Positions 8,430-17,173 of a DNA stretch of 54,835 nucleotides are shown here, piece after piece. The notes beneath the pieces are model-generated. The model searched no databases. It worked only from the letters and a program-made list of their open reading frames with translations, and was not told where the DNA came from. This stretch comes from Puniceicoccus vermicola (lineage in GTDB: Bacteria; Verrucomicrobiota; Verrucomicrobiia; Opitutales; Puniceicoccaceae). The stretch lies in contig NZ_JACHVA010000019.1 in assembly GCF_014230055.1 (NCBI RefSeq), positions 1-54,835 of the forward strand, read 5' to 3'. How positions within the stretch are numbered: the first letter of the stretch is position 1; every line of letters begins with the position of its first letter. The position numbers were made by a program, and so were the translations under genes.

Positions 8430-9272
8430 ATGAGCGATTCATTTTATTTCCGTGATGATCTCCCTCGCCACGACGGGTCTGAGCCCCGTTCTGTTCTCGT
8501 CACTGGAGCCTCTGGGCGTATCGGATCGTATTTTGCTCAAACTTGGAAAGATCACTACGATCTTACCTTGATGGTTCTTCCCGGCTCAGACACCTCCTCC
8601 ATCGAAGGATGCGGAAAGATCGTCGAAGCCAATCTGGAAGATCTCGATCAGCTGAAAGATGCTATTGAGGGGGTCGACTCTGTTCTTCACTTGGCGGGAG
8701 ATCCCAGTCCCAAAGCGGAATGGGGCAGTCTGCTCTCCAATAACATCAACGGAACCTACAACCTGATTCAAGCGGCGATCGACTGCAAATGCCGCCGTCT
8801 TGTCTACGCATCATCCATTCATGCCATCAGTGGTTTCCCCGTCGACCGTCAAGTCCACACGGATGACTCCGTCAATCCCGGCGACCTCTACGGGGTCAGC
8901 AAATGCTTTGGAGAGGCCCTCGCTCGCTATGCAGCCGAACAGCACAAGCTGTCCTCCATCGTCGTTCGCATCGGGGCTTGTCTACCCAAGGAGAAAATGA
9001 CTGAAGAAAAATCGGTCAAATGGATCAATTCGTTCGTCTCCCGCCGCGACATCAGTGAATTGTTCCGCTGCTGCATTGATGACGAACGCCTAGGCTTCGC
9101 CATTCTTCACGGCCTCTCCAATAACCTTTTCAATCGGATGGACACGAGCTCTGCCCGGGAACTCGTAGGCTACCATCCGGTCGACGACTTCACCGAGCTA
9201 CACCCGAAACTCCGGAACATCGATTTTCGGGAAGAAGTTCGCCCTCACAGCGAGACCGGCGGAAAAGAATAG
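8430..9272 (+). CDS. NAD-dependent epimerase/dehydratase, uronate-dehydrogenase-like
   Basis: 280 aa, extended short-chain dehydrogenase/reductase. The Rossmann motif GASGRIG is at residues 26-32. The catalytic YGVSK gives Y154 and K158, with a serine in YASSIHA (about 128-129). The segments 'YASSIHAISGFP', 'LYGVSKCFGEALARYAAE' and 'VVRIGACLP' resemble bacterial uronate dehydrogenases, which oxidise galacturonate or glucuronate to the aldarolactone with NAD. This identity is likely but not proven, since other sugar-nucleotide SDRs share the motifs. The frame is open upstream into the repeat block. The ATG at 8430 gives the normal family N-terminus. No sugar-acid catabolic neighbours are seen. 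Confidence 0.8.
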   Translation: MSDSFYFRDDLPRHDGSEPRSVLVTGASGRIGSYFAQTWKDHYDLTLMVLPGSDTSSIEGCGKIVEANLEDLDQLKDAIEGVDSVLHLAGDPSPKAEWGSLLSNNINGTYNLIQAAIDCKCRRLVYASSIHAISGFPVDRQVHTDDSVNPGDLYGVSKCFGEALARYAAEQHKLSSIVVRIGACLPKEKMTEEKSVKWINSFVSRRDISELFRCCIDDERLGFAILHGLSNNLFNRMDTSSARELVGYHPVDDFTELHPKLRNIDFREEVRPHSETGGKE

Positions 9273-9325
9273 CGGTCGACCGCCGAGCACCTCGAAGGCC
9301 CTCCGCCACACGCAAAAAACGTCCC

Positions 9326-9838
9326 TCAGGGCCAGAGTTCCAAGAGCGGTCCCTCGCCGCCCAACAATGGGTCCTCTTCCGGTTTCGGTGTCTCTCGGAT
9401 CGCTTCGCGCATGCGTTCCAGATCTTCGGAATCACCCCGATGGAGATCGTAATCCTCCTGGCCCGAAGGATAAGCGCCCACGACGAAGAAATCCGTCGAT
9501 GAATCCAAGTTCTTGTGCCCGGTGCCCGCGGGCAGGATGACCAAGTCTCCCGCTTTCACCTCGACCACTTTTCCTCCCGGCCCGCCCAAGGCGAGCTTAG
9601 CCTGACCGGAAATGACTCCCAATGCCTCATGGGCATTACTGTGGAAATGATGATAGTCAAATACACCCCACCGCCAGCAGCCGCCCCAGCCATTCGAGCC
9701 GAATCGCTTTTCCCACTCATCGGCATTCTCAATCCCAGTATTCCGGTATAACAGGACGGGATATTCAGGATGATTTGGGATGCCCTCCGACTCCTCAAAG
9801 AGAAAACTCTCGGGAACCCATGAAGCCGAATCGCTCAT
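9326..9838 (-). CDS. Cupin-domain protein (YjlB-like)
   Basis: 170 aa. A single cupin barrel with likely metal ligands in 'YHHFHSNAHEALGVISG' (H64, H66, H70 and E71 are candidates) and a second motif 'AGDLVILPAGTGHKN' with H108. Overall layout matches the YjlB family, whose reaction is not established to my knowledge. It follows the small gene at 9859-10122 on the same strand after 20 bp, so the two are probably co-transcribed. Confidence 0.8.
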   Translation of the reverse strand: MSDSASWVPESFLFEESEGIPNHPEYPVLLYRNTGIENADEWEKRFGSNGWGGCWRWGVFDYHHFHSNAHEALGVISGQAKLALGGPGGKVVEVKAGDLVILPAGTGHKNLDSSTDFFVVGAYPSGQEDYDLHRGDSEDLERMREAIRETPKPEEDPLLGGEGPLLELWP

Positions 9839-9858
9839 AAGAAATTCCTAACCGATGA

Positions 9859-10122
9859 TCAGTCTTGCAGGCTCTTGCGGATCTCGTCCCGCTCTTCGCG
9901 AAGATCTCCCTCACGGGGATCTTGCCCAGCCCGCTGATACCAATACCCGGCATTCCCATGGTCGCCCTCCTCGCGGTGCAGATTGGCGTGAATCCAAAAT
10001 GCCGCCGGATCATTGCCCGCCTGCACCAGTTCATGCGCCTCCGTCCAATCGCCGTTGTCGGCGAGAGAAAGAGCTTCGAGCCACTGTTTTGTAGAAGGAC
10101 CGGATTGTTCGGGAGAAGACAT
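9859..10122 (-). CDS. Small conserved protein of unknown function
   Basis: 87 aa, acidic, no signal peptide or membrane segment. The recognisable pattern is 'W.EALSLADNGDW.EAH', 'FWIHANLHREEGDHGNAGYWYQRAG', then a charged tail. I know this motif from uncharacterised proteins in several Gram-negative phyla. The helix spacing resembles a short TPR-like pair. It is the first gene of a probable two-gene unit with the cupin. No function can be assigned. Confidence 0.75.
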   Translation of the reverse strand: MSSPEQSGPSTKQWLEALSLADNGDWTEAHELVQAGNDPAAFWIHANLHREEGDHGNAGYWYQRAGQDPREGDLREERDEIRKSLQD

Positions 10123-10220
10123 GCGAAAACCCTACCACGAAGTGCTCTGCATCTCAAGCCTCCCCGGAAAACGAGAGGAGGCTTGCCGAAGTTGGGGTTT
10201 CTCCCCTAGATGGTGGGGCA

Positions 10221-10676
10221 ATGACCATTGTTCCGTCTGCCTCACCCCGTAATTTCCATCGCCGCGATGCCCGTCGTCGCTCAGGAGGTTTTACTCTCCT
10301 CGAAGTGCTCATGGCCATTGCCCTACTGGCTCTGCTCGTCGGGGTGGTTTTGACCAATGTCGAAGGGCTCTTCGGAGGCGGACAAGAGAAGGTCGCCTCG
10401 ATTTTCGTCAAGGAAACGGCCCGGACGGGTCTGGCAGCCTACCGCCTCGATACGGGAAACTATCCCAATGCGAGCCAAGGCCTGGAGGCCCTCGTCCAGA
10501 AGCCATCTGGCGAAGACGACTGGCGCGGTCCCTACCTCGATGACATCCCCGAGGATCCATGGGGGAACCCCTACCAATACCAATTTCCCGGAACCCGTAG
10601 TAACAAGGGTTACGATATCTGGTCCTTCGGACCCGACGCGACCAACGGCACTTCCGACGACATCGGAAATTGGTAA
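10221..10676 (+). CDS. gspG: Type II secretion major pseudopilin GspG
   Basis: 151 aa. The prepilin-peptidase site is clear: SGG|FTLLEVLMAIALLALLVG, with cleavage after G23, F24 as the methylated residue and E28 as the conserved mature Glu5. The globular part has the GspG pattern 'YRLDTGNYPNASQGLEALV', 'WRGPYLDDIPEDPWGNPYQY' and 'GYDIWSFGPDATNGTSDDIGNW'. The last stretch includes the aspartates of the known calcium site. GspG is the main subunit of the periplasmic pseudopilus that drives secretion across the outer membrane. Here it is isolated: no gspC-F, H-M genes are in the window. Confidence 0.92.
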   Translation: MTIVPSASPRNFHRRDARRRSGGFTLLEVLMAIALLALLVGVVLTNVEGLFGGGQEKVASIFVKETARTGLAAYRLDTGNYPNASQGLEALVQKPSGEDDWRGPYLDDIPEDPWGNPYQYQFPGTRSNKGYDIWSFGPDATNGTSDDIGNW

Positions 10677-11353
10677 GTCGCGCGGGAGGGCAGCGTTTCG
10701 TGTCTGCCGGGAGGTTCGCGTGGGGAAGATCGAGCCGGGAGCCTTTTGAGAGGGCTTTTCGGGCCCGGGGATGACGAAGTCATGGTTCCCGAATGAAGAG
10801 AGGCGGCTCTTCTCAATTCGAAGAGGCGCATTTCCGGAAAGGGGAGCTTTCGCAAACGCAACCGCGTTACAGAGCGCTCAAACATAAAGCCAGAAACTCC
10901 TTTGGATTGCGACTGAGGGGCTAACGCTATGGGCGCAGCTGAAGCTGCGGCCCTACTTCCCGTACCACAGGCTGCCAGCCTGTGTCGCAAACGCGGAGAA
11001 CCTTCCAGAGATCCCGACCCAACAAGCTAAACTCTTTTGATATCGGGCTTTTCCATGGAGAGTCCCAAAGCGGAGGGGCAAACGCTATGGGCGCAGCTGA
11101 AGCTGCGGCCCTACTTCCCGTACCACAGGCTGCCAGCCTGTGTCGCAAACGCTGAGAGCCTTCCAAAGATCCCGACCAAACCGCAAAACTCTTTTGATAT
11201 CGGACTTTTCCACGGAGAATCCCAAGGCGGTGGGGCAAACGCTATGGGCGCAGCTGAAGCTGCGGCCCTACTTTGATCCTAGGCTCGAGAGCTGGAAGCT
11301 CTCGCTACTTTGGGTAGAACCTCCTGCCTGGCTTTGAGCGCGAGGATCTACTT
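10677..11353. repeat. Repeat block with a 157-158-bp tandem unit
   Basis: Non-coding. 'gctatgggcgcagctg' begins at 10926, 11084 and 11241, a period of 157-158 bp. The first two units combine the CGCAGCT-GA-AGCTGCG hairpin with the CACAGGCT-GCC-AGCCTGTG hairpin (about 10959 and 11117). The last unit instead ends in the GAGAGCT-GGA-AGCTCTC hairpin (11285-11311). At 10780-10870 lies a diverged copy of the spacer seen at 1600-1740. Confidence 0.85.
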
Positions 11354-13003
11354 TTAGGACTTCTTTTTCGGCTCCGGTGGAGGGGGCTTGCGCTGCTCGT
11401 AGATTTGCCGGAATTGCTCAGCTTTGACGTACTCGCCTGCATCTTTGGCGACCTCTGCGGCTTTTTGCAGGACCGAGAGCTGGAGATCCAATGGCGCTCC
11501 CGGAGCGTTTGTCATGGCTTCGAGCAATCGCAGCGCCGTCGCGGTATCGCCGAGGTAATTGAACTCTTCGGCAATTCCGACCACCACTGCAATCTCGTCG
11601 GGGGCGGCATTCACGGAGTAGCGGAAGGGGCTGAGGAGATCGAGCGCCTCGACAGAACGACCATTCGTGCGCAACAGCGTCGCCGTCTTCAGCGCGAGAG
11701 CGAATCCCGGACACTGCATAAACTTCCGTTTCCCATAATCCGCCGCAGCCTCTTCCCCCTCTTCTCGGATCAAACGGTTCATTTCCCGAGTGATCACATA
11801 CTGGTCGAAAGAGTTCATGGGATCGATATCCTTCAGCTGCTCTTCCAAGGGCAGGGCAAACGGTCGATAGAGGGGATCCCCGAAAAGGACGGTCTGCCAG
11901 CTGAAGAAGCGATTGCTGCGAACGGCCGCTTCGGCGAGGCTCTTGCCTTTGAGCAGGCTATCGAGAAAAAGCACCGGGTTGTGAGTCCCCTCCAGGTAGG
12001 GCTCGAAAACATTGCCGACGGTGGCGGCCACTCCGCGATCAATAAGGGGACCGGACCATCCGACGTTGCGCTTGCGGACCGTAGTCGCGGAAAAGCTGTG
12101 AATGTGGAAGGCGATCGCTCCGGGAGGCACGGCTACGTCGAGATCCTTCCAAACCCCTGCCACCGACCGGGTGTACCACCCGAAGTAGAGAGCGGGAGCA
12201 TCAAACCGGGCCGAAGCCTTCATGATTGGACGACCACGGTCGACATCGAGATCGTAATCCGTCCCGCCCAAGAGCTCCGCGACCTCTCCCAGCCACTTGT
12301 CTCCGTTTTTGTGCGGACCGCCGATATCGACATAAGCCCGCCCCTTTAAACCTTCCTTTTCAGCCTGAATCGCCGAATCGATCATTCGCTGGGCCGCCGC
12401 GTAAGAGGGTCCATCCAACCGGGAAACCCGGACCACCTTTTCCAACGCAAACGAGGAGGGATCTTCCTCGTTGTAAACCGGATTTCGCATCGGGCCCGCC
12501 AGCCGGTAAGGACCGGCCGCAAGAAGCGCGAGCTCTGAATCGACGGAAGAGCGCGTCGTCTGGAAAGGCTTGGGCAGCCGCTTGGCATCCGCCTCCGAGT
12601 AAAAGAGCTTCTCATGATTCACCCGCAGAGGAACTCCTTTGCAAACCACCATGGCCCCGATCTTGTGACCGAAAACCATGACATTCTGGCGCGTGTAATC
12701 GTCCCGCCCGTTGCGGACAGACCCGCTGATCCAGCCTTCCTCGATCAGAGTTTCGGTCAACGGATCCCAGATCTTTTCAACAAAATCCATCCCGGAGAGC
12801 GTCTCCGCGGCCGGCATGGGGAGAGCGATAATATTTTCAGCAGGCACCTCCCGCTTCTCCGCATAGTATTTCGCCAAATCGACCGACTTCGGATCGGACG
12901 AATTGGCGACGATCACCACCGAGGCCGGATCAATTTCCGCTCGGGCGATAAACGGACTCAAGAAACTCAAAAGGGGAAGAAGAAAGCCAATCCAACGAGA
13001 CAT
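11354..13003 (-). CDS. TIGR03790-family exported protein
   Basis: 549 aa with a signal peptide (MSRWIGFLLPLLSFLSPFIARA, cleavage near residue 22; hydrophobic core about 5-18). The body follows the TIGR03790 pattern: 'VVIVANSSDPKSVDLAKYYAEKR', 'IIALPMP', 'VCKGVPLRV', 'SVDSELALL', 'VSRLDGPSYAAAQRMID', 'GRAYVDIGG' and 'SFSATTVR..GWSGPLIDRGVAATVGNVFEPYL'. The family has no established function. The last 130 residues are helical and may be TPR-like. It ends in a lysine-rich tail. It is transcribed alone, away from the plus-strand cluster that begins at 13374. Confidence 0.82.
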   Translation of the reverse strand: MSRWIGFLLPLLSFLSPFIARAEIDPASVVIVANSSDPKSVDLAKYYAEKREVPAENIIALPMPAAETLSGMDFVEKIWDPLTETLIEEGWISGSVRNGRDDYTRQNVMVFGHKIGAMVVCKGVPLRVNHEKLFYSEADAKRLPKPFQTTRSSVDSELALLAAGPYRLAGPMRNPVYNEEDPSSFALEKVVRVSRLDGPSYAAAQRMIDSAIQAEKEGLKGRAYVDIGGPHKNGDKWLGEVAELLGGTDYDLDVDRGRPIMKASARFDAPALYFGWYTRSVAGVWKDLDVAVPPGAIAFHIHSFSATTVRKRNVGWSGPLIDRGVAATVGNVFEPYLEGTHNPVLFLDSLLKGKSLAEAAVRSNRFFSWQTVLFGDPLYRPFALPLEEQLKDIDPMNSFDQYVITREMNRLIREEGEEAAADYGKRKFMQCPGFALALKTATLLRTNGRSVEALDLLSPFRYSVNAAPDEIAVVVGIAEEFNYLGDTATALRLLEAMTNAPGAPLDLQLSVLQKAAEVAKDAGEYVKAEQFRQIYEQRKPPPPEPKKKS

Positions 13004-13373
13004 CTTTCACAGGATTCCCGATCAAACGCTTTCGGACAAGCCGAAACCGGAACGAGGCGGAGACAGGGATGTCACGGATTCGATCCGTTTTACCATGATG
13101 TCTGCAGGAGAGATTATGCTCCTCGCACGCCCCCTCAGCGGCACCCGTTTGCTCGGAGAAGAGTCCTCCCCTCTGAAACCGATCCATCGGGGCGGAATAA
13201 ATTCCGCGCTCCTAGAGAGCGCTCTTGCCTCAACGAGGAGGGAATCCTCAGAACGGGGAAGCTATGAATTTAGGTACTCCACAACCCGACCGAGGCCCCA
13301 CTCGAATTCCGGGATGGACCTCGGGGAAATGTCTGCTTTGATAAAAATTTCTCCCCCCTTCGCTCAGTCACCC
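13004..13373. other. Divergent intergenic region
   Basis: 370 bp between two divergent genes. The only structured element I see is the short hairpin repeat at 13189-13215. Promoters for both sides are expected here, but none is clear enough to place. Confidence 0.4.
13189..13215. repeat. Hairpin repeat of the GCGGAAT..ATTCCGC family
   Basis: GCGGAAT-AA-ATTCCGC is a 7-bp stem with a 2-nt loop, followed by GCTCCTAG. A close copy lies at 47463-47488, so this is a dispersed family. It is next to a divergent promoter region. Confidence 0.6.
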
Positions 13374-15038
13374 ATGCGTATTTCGCTCTCCTCTTCCCGA
13401 AACGGTTCGGTAGGAATTGCCGGACGAATCTTCGGCTCCCTTTTCGGTCTGGTCTTTGCCTCCTTCGGATTCTTCTTTCTCTGGGGAGGAACGATCCAAC
13501 CCCTCCTGGAAAAATCGGAGACTAAGAATTGGGTTGAAGTGCCAGCGACGATTACCGAGTCAACCGTGACTGGCTCGGGAGACTCACTGAAGAACGTCAT
13601 TCGATTTGAATACCAATATAAGGACTATGCCAACGAGTCGGATCGCGCGCACTTGAATCCCCCCAAGCTCTCCATCTCCGAGGTCCAGCGATTGCGAGAC
13701 GAGTTGAGCGTCGGTGAGACTACGGCCGCCTATGTGAACCCCAAAAACCCGCAGGAGGCAGTGCTCTTTCTCAATGCAGAGAACTCGGTCTTCATCGGAT
13801 TGTTTTCGCTACCTTTCATCCTTATTGGGCTGGGAGTCGCGGGGTTCTCCCTTTTCGGAAAAAGCAAAAAAGCCAAGAGCCAAGGATTTTCGAAGCGGCC
13901 GAGCCGAGGTCCACTCGGCAAACGCAATCTGGTCCTCTCTCTGTTCGGAATCCCTTTCTTCGCGGCCGGAGCCGGTTTCTGCTGGTTCGGCGGAATCTCG
14001 CCCCTCCTCAAGAGTCAAGAGGCCCAGGACTGGCCCGAGGTCCCCTGTACCATCACTGAAAGCTACGTCGAGTCACACAGCAGCTCCGATGGAACCACCT
14101 ACAGCATCGAGATCCGGTTCAACTACGAATGGAAGGGAAAGGACTACTACGGGGAAAATTATACCTTTGGAAACACTTCATCCTCGGGCCGACCCTCCAA
14201 GAAGGCAGTCGTCCGTCGGTATCCGGAGGGGTCGCAATCCACCTGTTTCGTGAATCCAGACGACCCCTACGAGGCCGTGATCACAACCGATGTGGGTTGG
14301 CTGCCGATCGGACTCATCGGGTTTAGCTCCATCTTCATCCTGGTGGGCGGAGGACTCATCGTTTTCGGATTCCGCCGGAAGAAGGATCCGGGACCGAATG
14401 CCGTTCTTCCCGAGGAGGATTCATTCGGCGGTCCCAACGAGGTCCGGGAGCTCAAGCCCGTCACTGGCCGGATCGCCCGTGCCGCCGGCGCGGTGATCGT
14501 CGCTGTGATTTGGAACGGAATCTCCTCCATCCCCCTCGCGATCTACTTCAGCCAAGGCAACGGAGAGACGATGCTCCTGATCATTGGCCTCATCTTCGCG
14601 GCGGTTGGAATATTCCTCATCTTCACAGCCATCCGGGCTCTCCTCGCCCTCCGGAATCCCCTGCCCATCGTCATGGTTGCCCCCGGCCGGATTCAACCGG
14701 GCACCCGCATGATACTCTCCTGGAAACTGGAGGGATCCATCAGTCGGCTGAACAACCTCGAAGTTTATCTGGAAGGAATCGAAATTGCCCAGTATCAGCG
14801 GGGGACCAATACCGTCACCGACCGCAACGTGTTCTTTCAGGAGTGCCTCTTCACCTCGACGGAAAAAGGTTCGTTCCAAACGGGCTCCTCGGAGTTCCCG
14901 TTTCCGGGAAACACCGTTCCCTCCATGAAGAGTGATCACAACGAGATTCTCTGGCAGCTCGTCTTCATCGGGGATGTCCCGCGTTGGCCAGACCTCAGCG
15001 AAACCTATCGCCTCCCCATCGCTCCCGTTCGACGATAA
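13374..15038 (+). CDS. DUF3592-repeat membrane protein with arrestin-like C-terminus
   Basis: 554 aa from ATG 13374; a longer frame upstream is open but lacks family features, and no strong Shine-Dalgarno marks either start. Two DUF3592 units are visible. Each has a membrane helix, then 'W.EVPATITES..' / 'WPEVPCTITES..', a beta-rich stretch ending 'Y.NP..P.EAVL' / 'FVNPDDPYEAVI', and a second helix. Likely helices lie at about 17-37, 138-161, 187-207, 308-333, 370-391 and 400-422. Residues 430-554 ('GRIQPGTRMILSWKLEG', 'PSMKSDHNEILWQLVFIG', 'PDLSETYRLPI') resemble an arrestin-like beta sandwich. Function unknown. It heads a set of four plus-strand genes. Confidence 0.75.
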   Translation: MRISLSSSRNGSVGIAGRIFGSLFGLVFASFGFFFLWGGTIQPLLEKSETKNWVEVPATITESTVTGSGDSLKNVIRFEYQYKDYANESDRAHLNPPKLSISEVQRLRDELSVGETTAAYVNPKNPQEAVLFLNAENSVFIGLFSLPFILIGLGVAGFSLFGKSKKAKSQGFSKRPSRGPLGKRNLVLSLFGIPFFAAGAGFCWFGGISPLLKSQEAQDWPEVPCTITESYVESHSSSDGTTYSIEIRFNYEWKGKDYYGENYTFGNTSSSGRPSKKAVVRRYPEGSQSTCFVNPDDPYEAVITTDVGWLPIGLIGFSSIFILVGGGLIVFGFRRKKDPGPNAVLPEEDSFGGPNEVRELKPVTGRIARAAGAVIVAVIWNGISSIPLAIYFSQGNGETMLLIIGLIFAAVGIFLIFTAIRALLALRNPLPIVMVAPGRIQPGTRMILSWKLEGSISRLNNLEVYLEGIEIAQYQRGTNTVTDRNVFFQECLFTSTEKGSFQTGSSEFPFPGNTVPSMKSDHNEILWQLVFIGDVPRWPDLSETYRLPIAPVRR

Positions 15039-15054
15039 CCTTCCTTTTTGCGCC

Positions 15055-15495
15055 ATGCCGAATCATCTCATCCTCGAAGTCGCCGACAAAACCATCCGCC
15101 CGGGAGGCCCCGTTCAGGGAGAAATCCTCTGGGACTTGGAATCGGGACCACGTTCTCTCTACCTGAGCCTCGGCTGGTGGACCTCGGGCCGTGGCGACCG
15201 GGACGAGTTCATCGTCGCCGACCGGGAGTGGACCCATCCGGGACCGATCGGCAAAGAATCCTTCTCCTTCACGGTTCCGGATACCGTCGTTCCCTCTTTC
15301 TCCGGACGTCTGATTTCCGTCGAATGGGGGCTACAGCTCTCGGTAGCCGGAATACGCGTGGAAGACGTCCTCGAACCCCTCATCATCTCCCCCACTCGCG
15401 AGGAGATCGACATCAGTAGTGAGACCTATCAAAGCAAGGGAAAATCCGTTTCGATCCGAAAAGGTCGCAACCTTTCGCTACCAAATCGACGCTGA
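15055..15495 (+). CDS. Small arrestin-like protein
   Basis: 146 aa, no signal peptide. The pattern 'RPGGPVQGEILWDL', 'YLSLGWWTSGRGDRDE', 'GPIGKESFSFTVP', 'PSFSGRLISVEWGLQLSV' matches the logic of arrestin-N-type beta sandwiches (G-V-x-G turn, G..F.F..P and PSf.G....i.W.L). It starts 16 bp after the DUF3592 gene, whose own C-terminus has a similar domain. Its last 77 bp overlap the start of the ATPase gene in another frame. I infer a protein-protein adaptor for the membrane protein. The fold call is by motif only. Confidence 0.65.
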   Translation: MPNHLILEVADKTIRPGGPVQGEILWDLESGPRSLYLSLGWWTSGRGDRDEFIVADREWTHPGPIGKESFSFTVPDTVVPSFSGRLISVEWGLQLSVAGIRVEDVLEPLIISPTREEIDISSETYQSKGKSVSIRKGRNLSLPNRR

Positions 15496-15994
15496 GAGGA
15501 TTCGTCGCTGGCAACGGGATCTCGCGAGACATCCGGTCGCGCGCTGGTCGATCGTCGGCCCCGAGGGAACCGGAAAGACCGTCCTCCTGGAAGACCTTGC
15601 GGAGGGGGTGGAATCGGTCGAATGGCTAAAAATCCACGGGGAGGATTCCCTGCTCCAGCGCGCGCGGGCCGGCATGAAGCTCTTCCGCCGAAGTCGCATC
15701 CCTCTCTTTCTCGACGGAGCGGAAGTGTTGCCTCGGATTTTTCTCGCGACGAGGCCTCTCCTTCGCCCCAAAATAGTGGCCACCCTCCACCGTCCCCGAC
15801 CCTCTCTGGACATTCTTTTCGAAACCCGCTTTGACCCCGGTGCGGTTCTCGACTTGGTTCGTTCCCTGACCCATGCAAACCTTTCCCCAAACGAAACTGA
15901 GCGCATTCTCCAGATCGGGCGCAAGAATCATGGGAATGTGCGCGCGATTCTCCGCCAACTCTACCGGGAAGCCGGAGAAGGTCGGCGAATCTGA
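15419..15994 (+). CDS. P-loop ATPase of unknown function
   Basis: 191 aa from a GTG start; no internal ATG would keep the N-terminal motif. 'ARENPFRSEKVATFRYQID' precedes a Walker A motif GPEGTGKT at about residues 47-54, then a probable Walker B 'IPLFLDGAEVL' and a C-terminal helical part. It is shorter than typical AAA+ proteins and resembles small NPF-R-Y ATPases I have seen in Verrucomicrobia and Planctomycetes. It overlaps the arrestin-like gene by 77 bp, so the two are likely co-expressed. I infer an energy-using partner of the DUF3592/arrestin pair. Confidence 0.72.
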   Translation: MRPIKARENPFRSEKVATFRYQIDAERIRRWQRDLARHPVARWSIVGPEGTGKTVLLEDLAEGVESVEWLKIHGEDSLLQRARAGMKLFRRSRIPLFLDGAEVLPRIFLATRPLLRPKIVATLHRPRPSLDILFETRFDPGAVLDLVRSLTHANLSPNETERILQIGRKNHGNVRAILRQLYREAGEGRRI

Positions 15995-16007
15995 ACCCCT
16001 CCCCTAC

Positions 16008-16040
16008 AACCGTCGAAATGGCTCTCGCCCTTCCGCTCCA
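16008..16040 (+). repeat. Single degenerate copy of the 119-bp REP motif
   Basis: CGTCGAAATGGCTCTCGCC followed by CTTCCGCTCC is intermediate between the two inverted variants of the arrays at 3030-4338. It lies between the ATPase and the beta-propeller gene and shows that the family is dispersed. Confidence 0.6.
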
Positions 16041-16105
16041 GCTTTTCTCCCTCCCAACGAGGATCAAGGGCAACCGTTTCTACGAATCCCCGAAAAGACT
16101 GATCG

Positions 16106-17173
16106 ATGAGTTCACCATTGCGTAAACTACCGCTTCGCACGGGCTCCGGCTGGAAAGAGGTTCCGCCCCGGGAAACCCCTTGGAAAATTGCCTGGGAAGG
16201 CGGGGGCTCTCTTCATTTCTCCGACACCACATTTCGCAAAATCATCTCCGGCGGGCCCTCCGGATCGGTAGAGGCCCCCCTCGCCTACGATCCCGACAGC
16301 CACCGCGTTTTCCGCTACTACTGTCCCTCTCTGGCGCCGCGCGAGCGTGAGAATGGACTCCTGTCCATCAATCCGGATACCGGCGCACGAGAAATGACCT
16401 TCCCCCTGCATCCGCTTCGGATGATGCCGTGGATGCTGCAAAAAGTGCCCGGGCGCCCTCTCCTGATGAGCTTGGTAGTGACCGATACAAGCCGTCCCGA
16501 ACGTCCGGGAATCGTGTTGCAGCATCAGCTCGGGCTCTTTCATCTTTCCGAGAAAAAGTCGCTCTTCCGCAATCTTCCGGCCGGCTGCCAACACCCCGTC
16601 GCCGCCTCGCCCGCCAGTGACCGACTCCTCTTTCATGGGCCGGACGGATACCAATTGCTCAACCTCAAAGGTCACCGCCAGCTTCTGCTCTCGGACTCTG
16701 TCTGGGGAAACGGCCGAGGGGGAGCCGCCTTTCACCCCTCCCGTCAAACCTTTGCCATCGGCGGGCCTCACCTCGCCCTCTACGATCCGAACCAACGGCA
16801 GCGACAGGAACTTTGTTCCGGCGGGGCGTTTCCCGCGTGGACTCCGGAGGGCCAAAGTCTCTTTTATGCCACTTCGAGCAGCGACCTCCGGCTCTACCAT
16901 CTGGAAACGGGTGCCCAGGAAGAAATCGTCTCCATCCCGGCAAACCGACATCCGGAACTCAAGAAGGCACGCTCCGTCGAAATCAGCCCCGACGGTCGCT
17001 ACTTTGCCCTCCCGATTACCCGACGCTCTCCCTATCATTCAGAGACCGTCCGACCCGATCAGCCCTTGTGGTCCGAGCACCAGACACTCCTCATTGGCGA
17101 CCGGGAAAACCGGGAGCTCTGGCAGCACCCCGGACCGGTGGATTACTGCTCGTGGACCGGGATCTCGAAGTAG
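16106..17173 (+). CDS. WD40/TolB-like beta-propeller protein
   Basis: 355 aa, no clear signal peptide. Repeated blade-like segments can be seen: 'AYDPDSHRVFRYY', 'VAASPASDRLLFHGPDGYQLLNL', 'GGAAFHPSRQTFAIGGPHLALYD', 'FPAWTPEGQSLFYATSSSDLRLYHLETG' and 'SVEISPDGRYFALPIT'. They have the P-dG..l.f pattern of WD40/TolB-type propellers. Binding partner unknown. It is the last plus-strand gene of the 13.4-17.2 kb set. Its final 31 bp overlap the end of the convergent histidine-kinase gene. Confidence 0.72.
   Translation: MSSPLRKLPLRTGSGWKEVPPRETPWKIAWEGGGSLHFSDTTFRKIISGGPSGSVEAPLAYDPDSHRVFRYYCPSLAPRERENGLLSINPDTGAREMTFPLHPLRMMPWMLQKVPGRPLLMSLVVTDTSRPERPGIVLQHQLGLFHLSEKKSLFRNLPAGCQHPVAASPASDRLLFHGPDGYQLLNLKGHRQLLLSDSVWGNGRGGAAFHPSRQTFAIGGPHLALYDPNQRQRQELCSGGAFPAWTPEGQSLFYATSSSDLRLYHLETGAQEEIVSIPANRHPELKKARSVEISPDGRYFALPITRRSPYHSETVRPDQPLWSEHQTLLIGDRENRELWQHPGPVDYCSWTGISK

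Noticed and set aside
12903-13373. Upstream extension of the DUF3592 gene
   Set aside because: It overlaps the start of the divergent TIGR03790 gene and contains a hairpin repeat. Family similarity begins after 13374.
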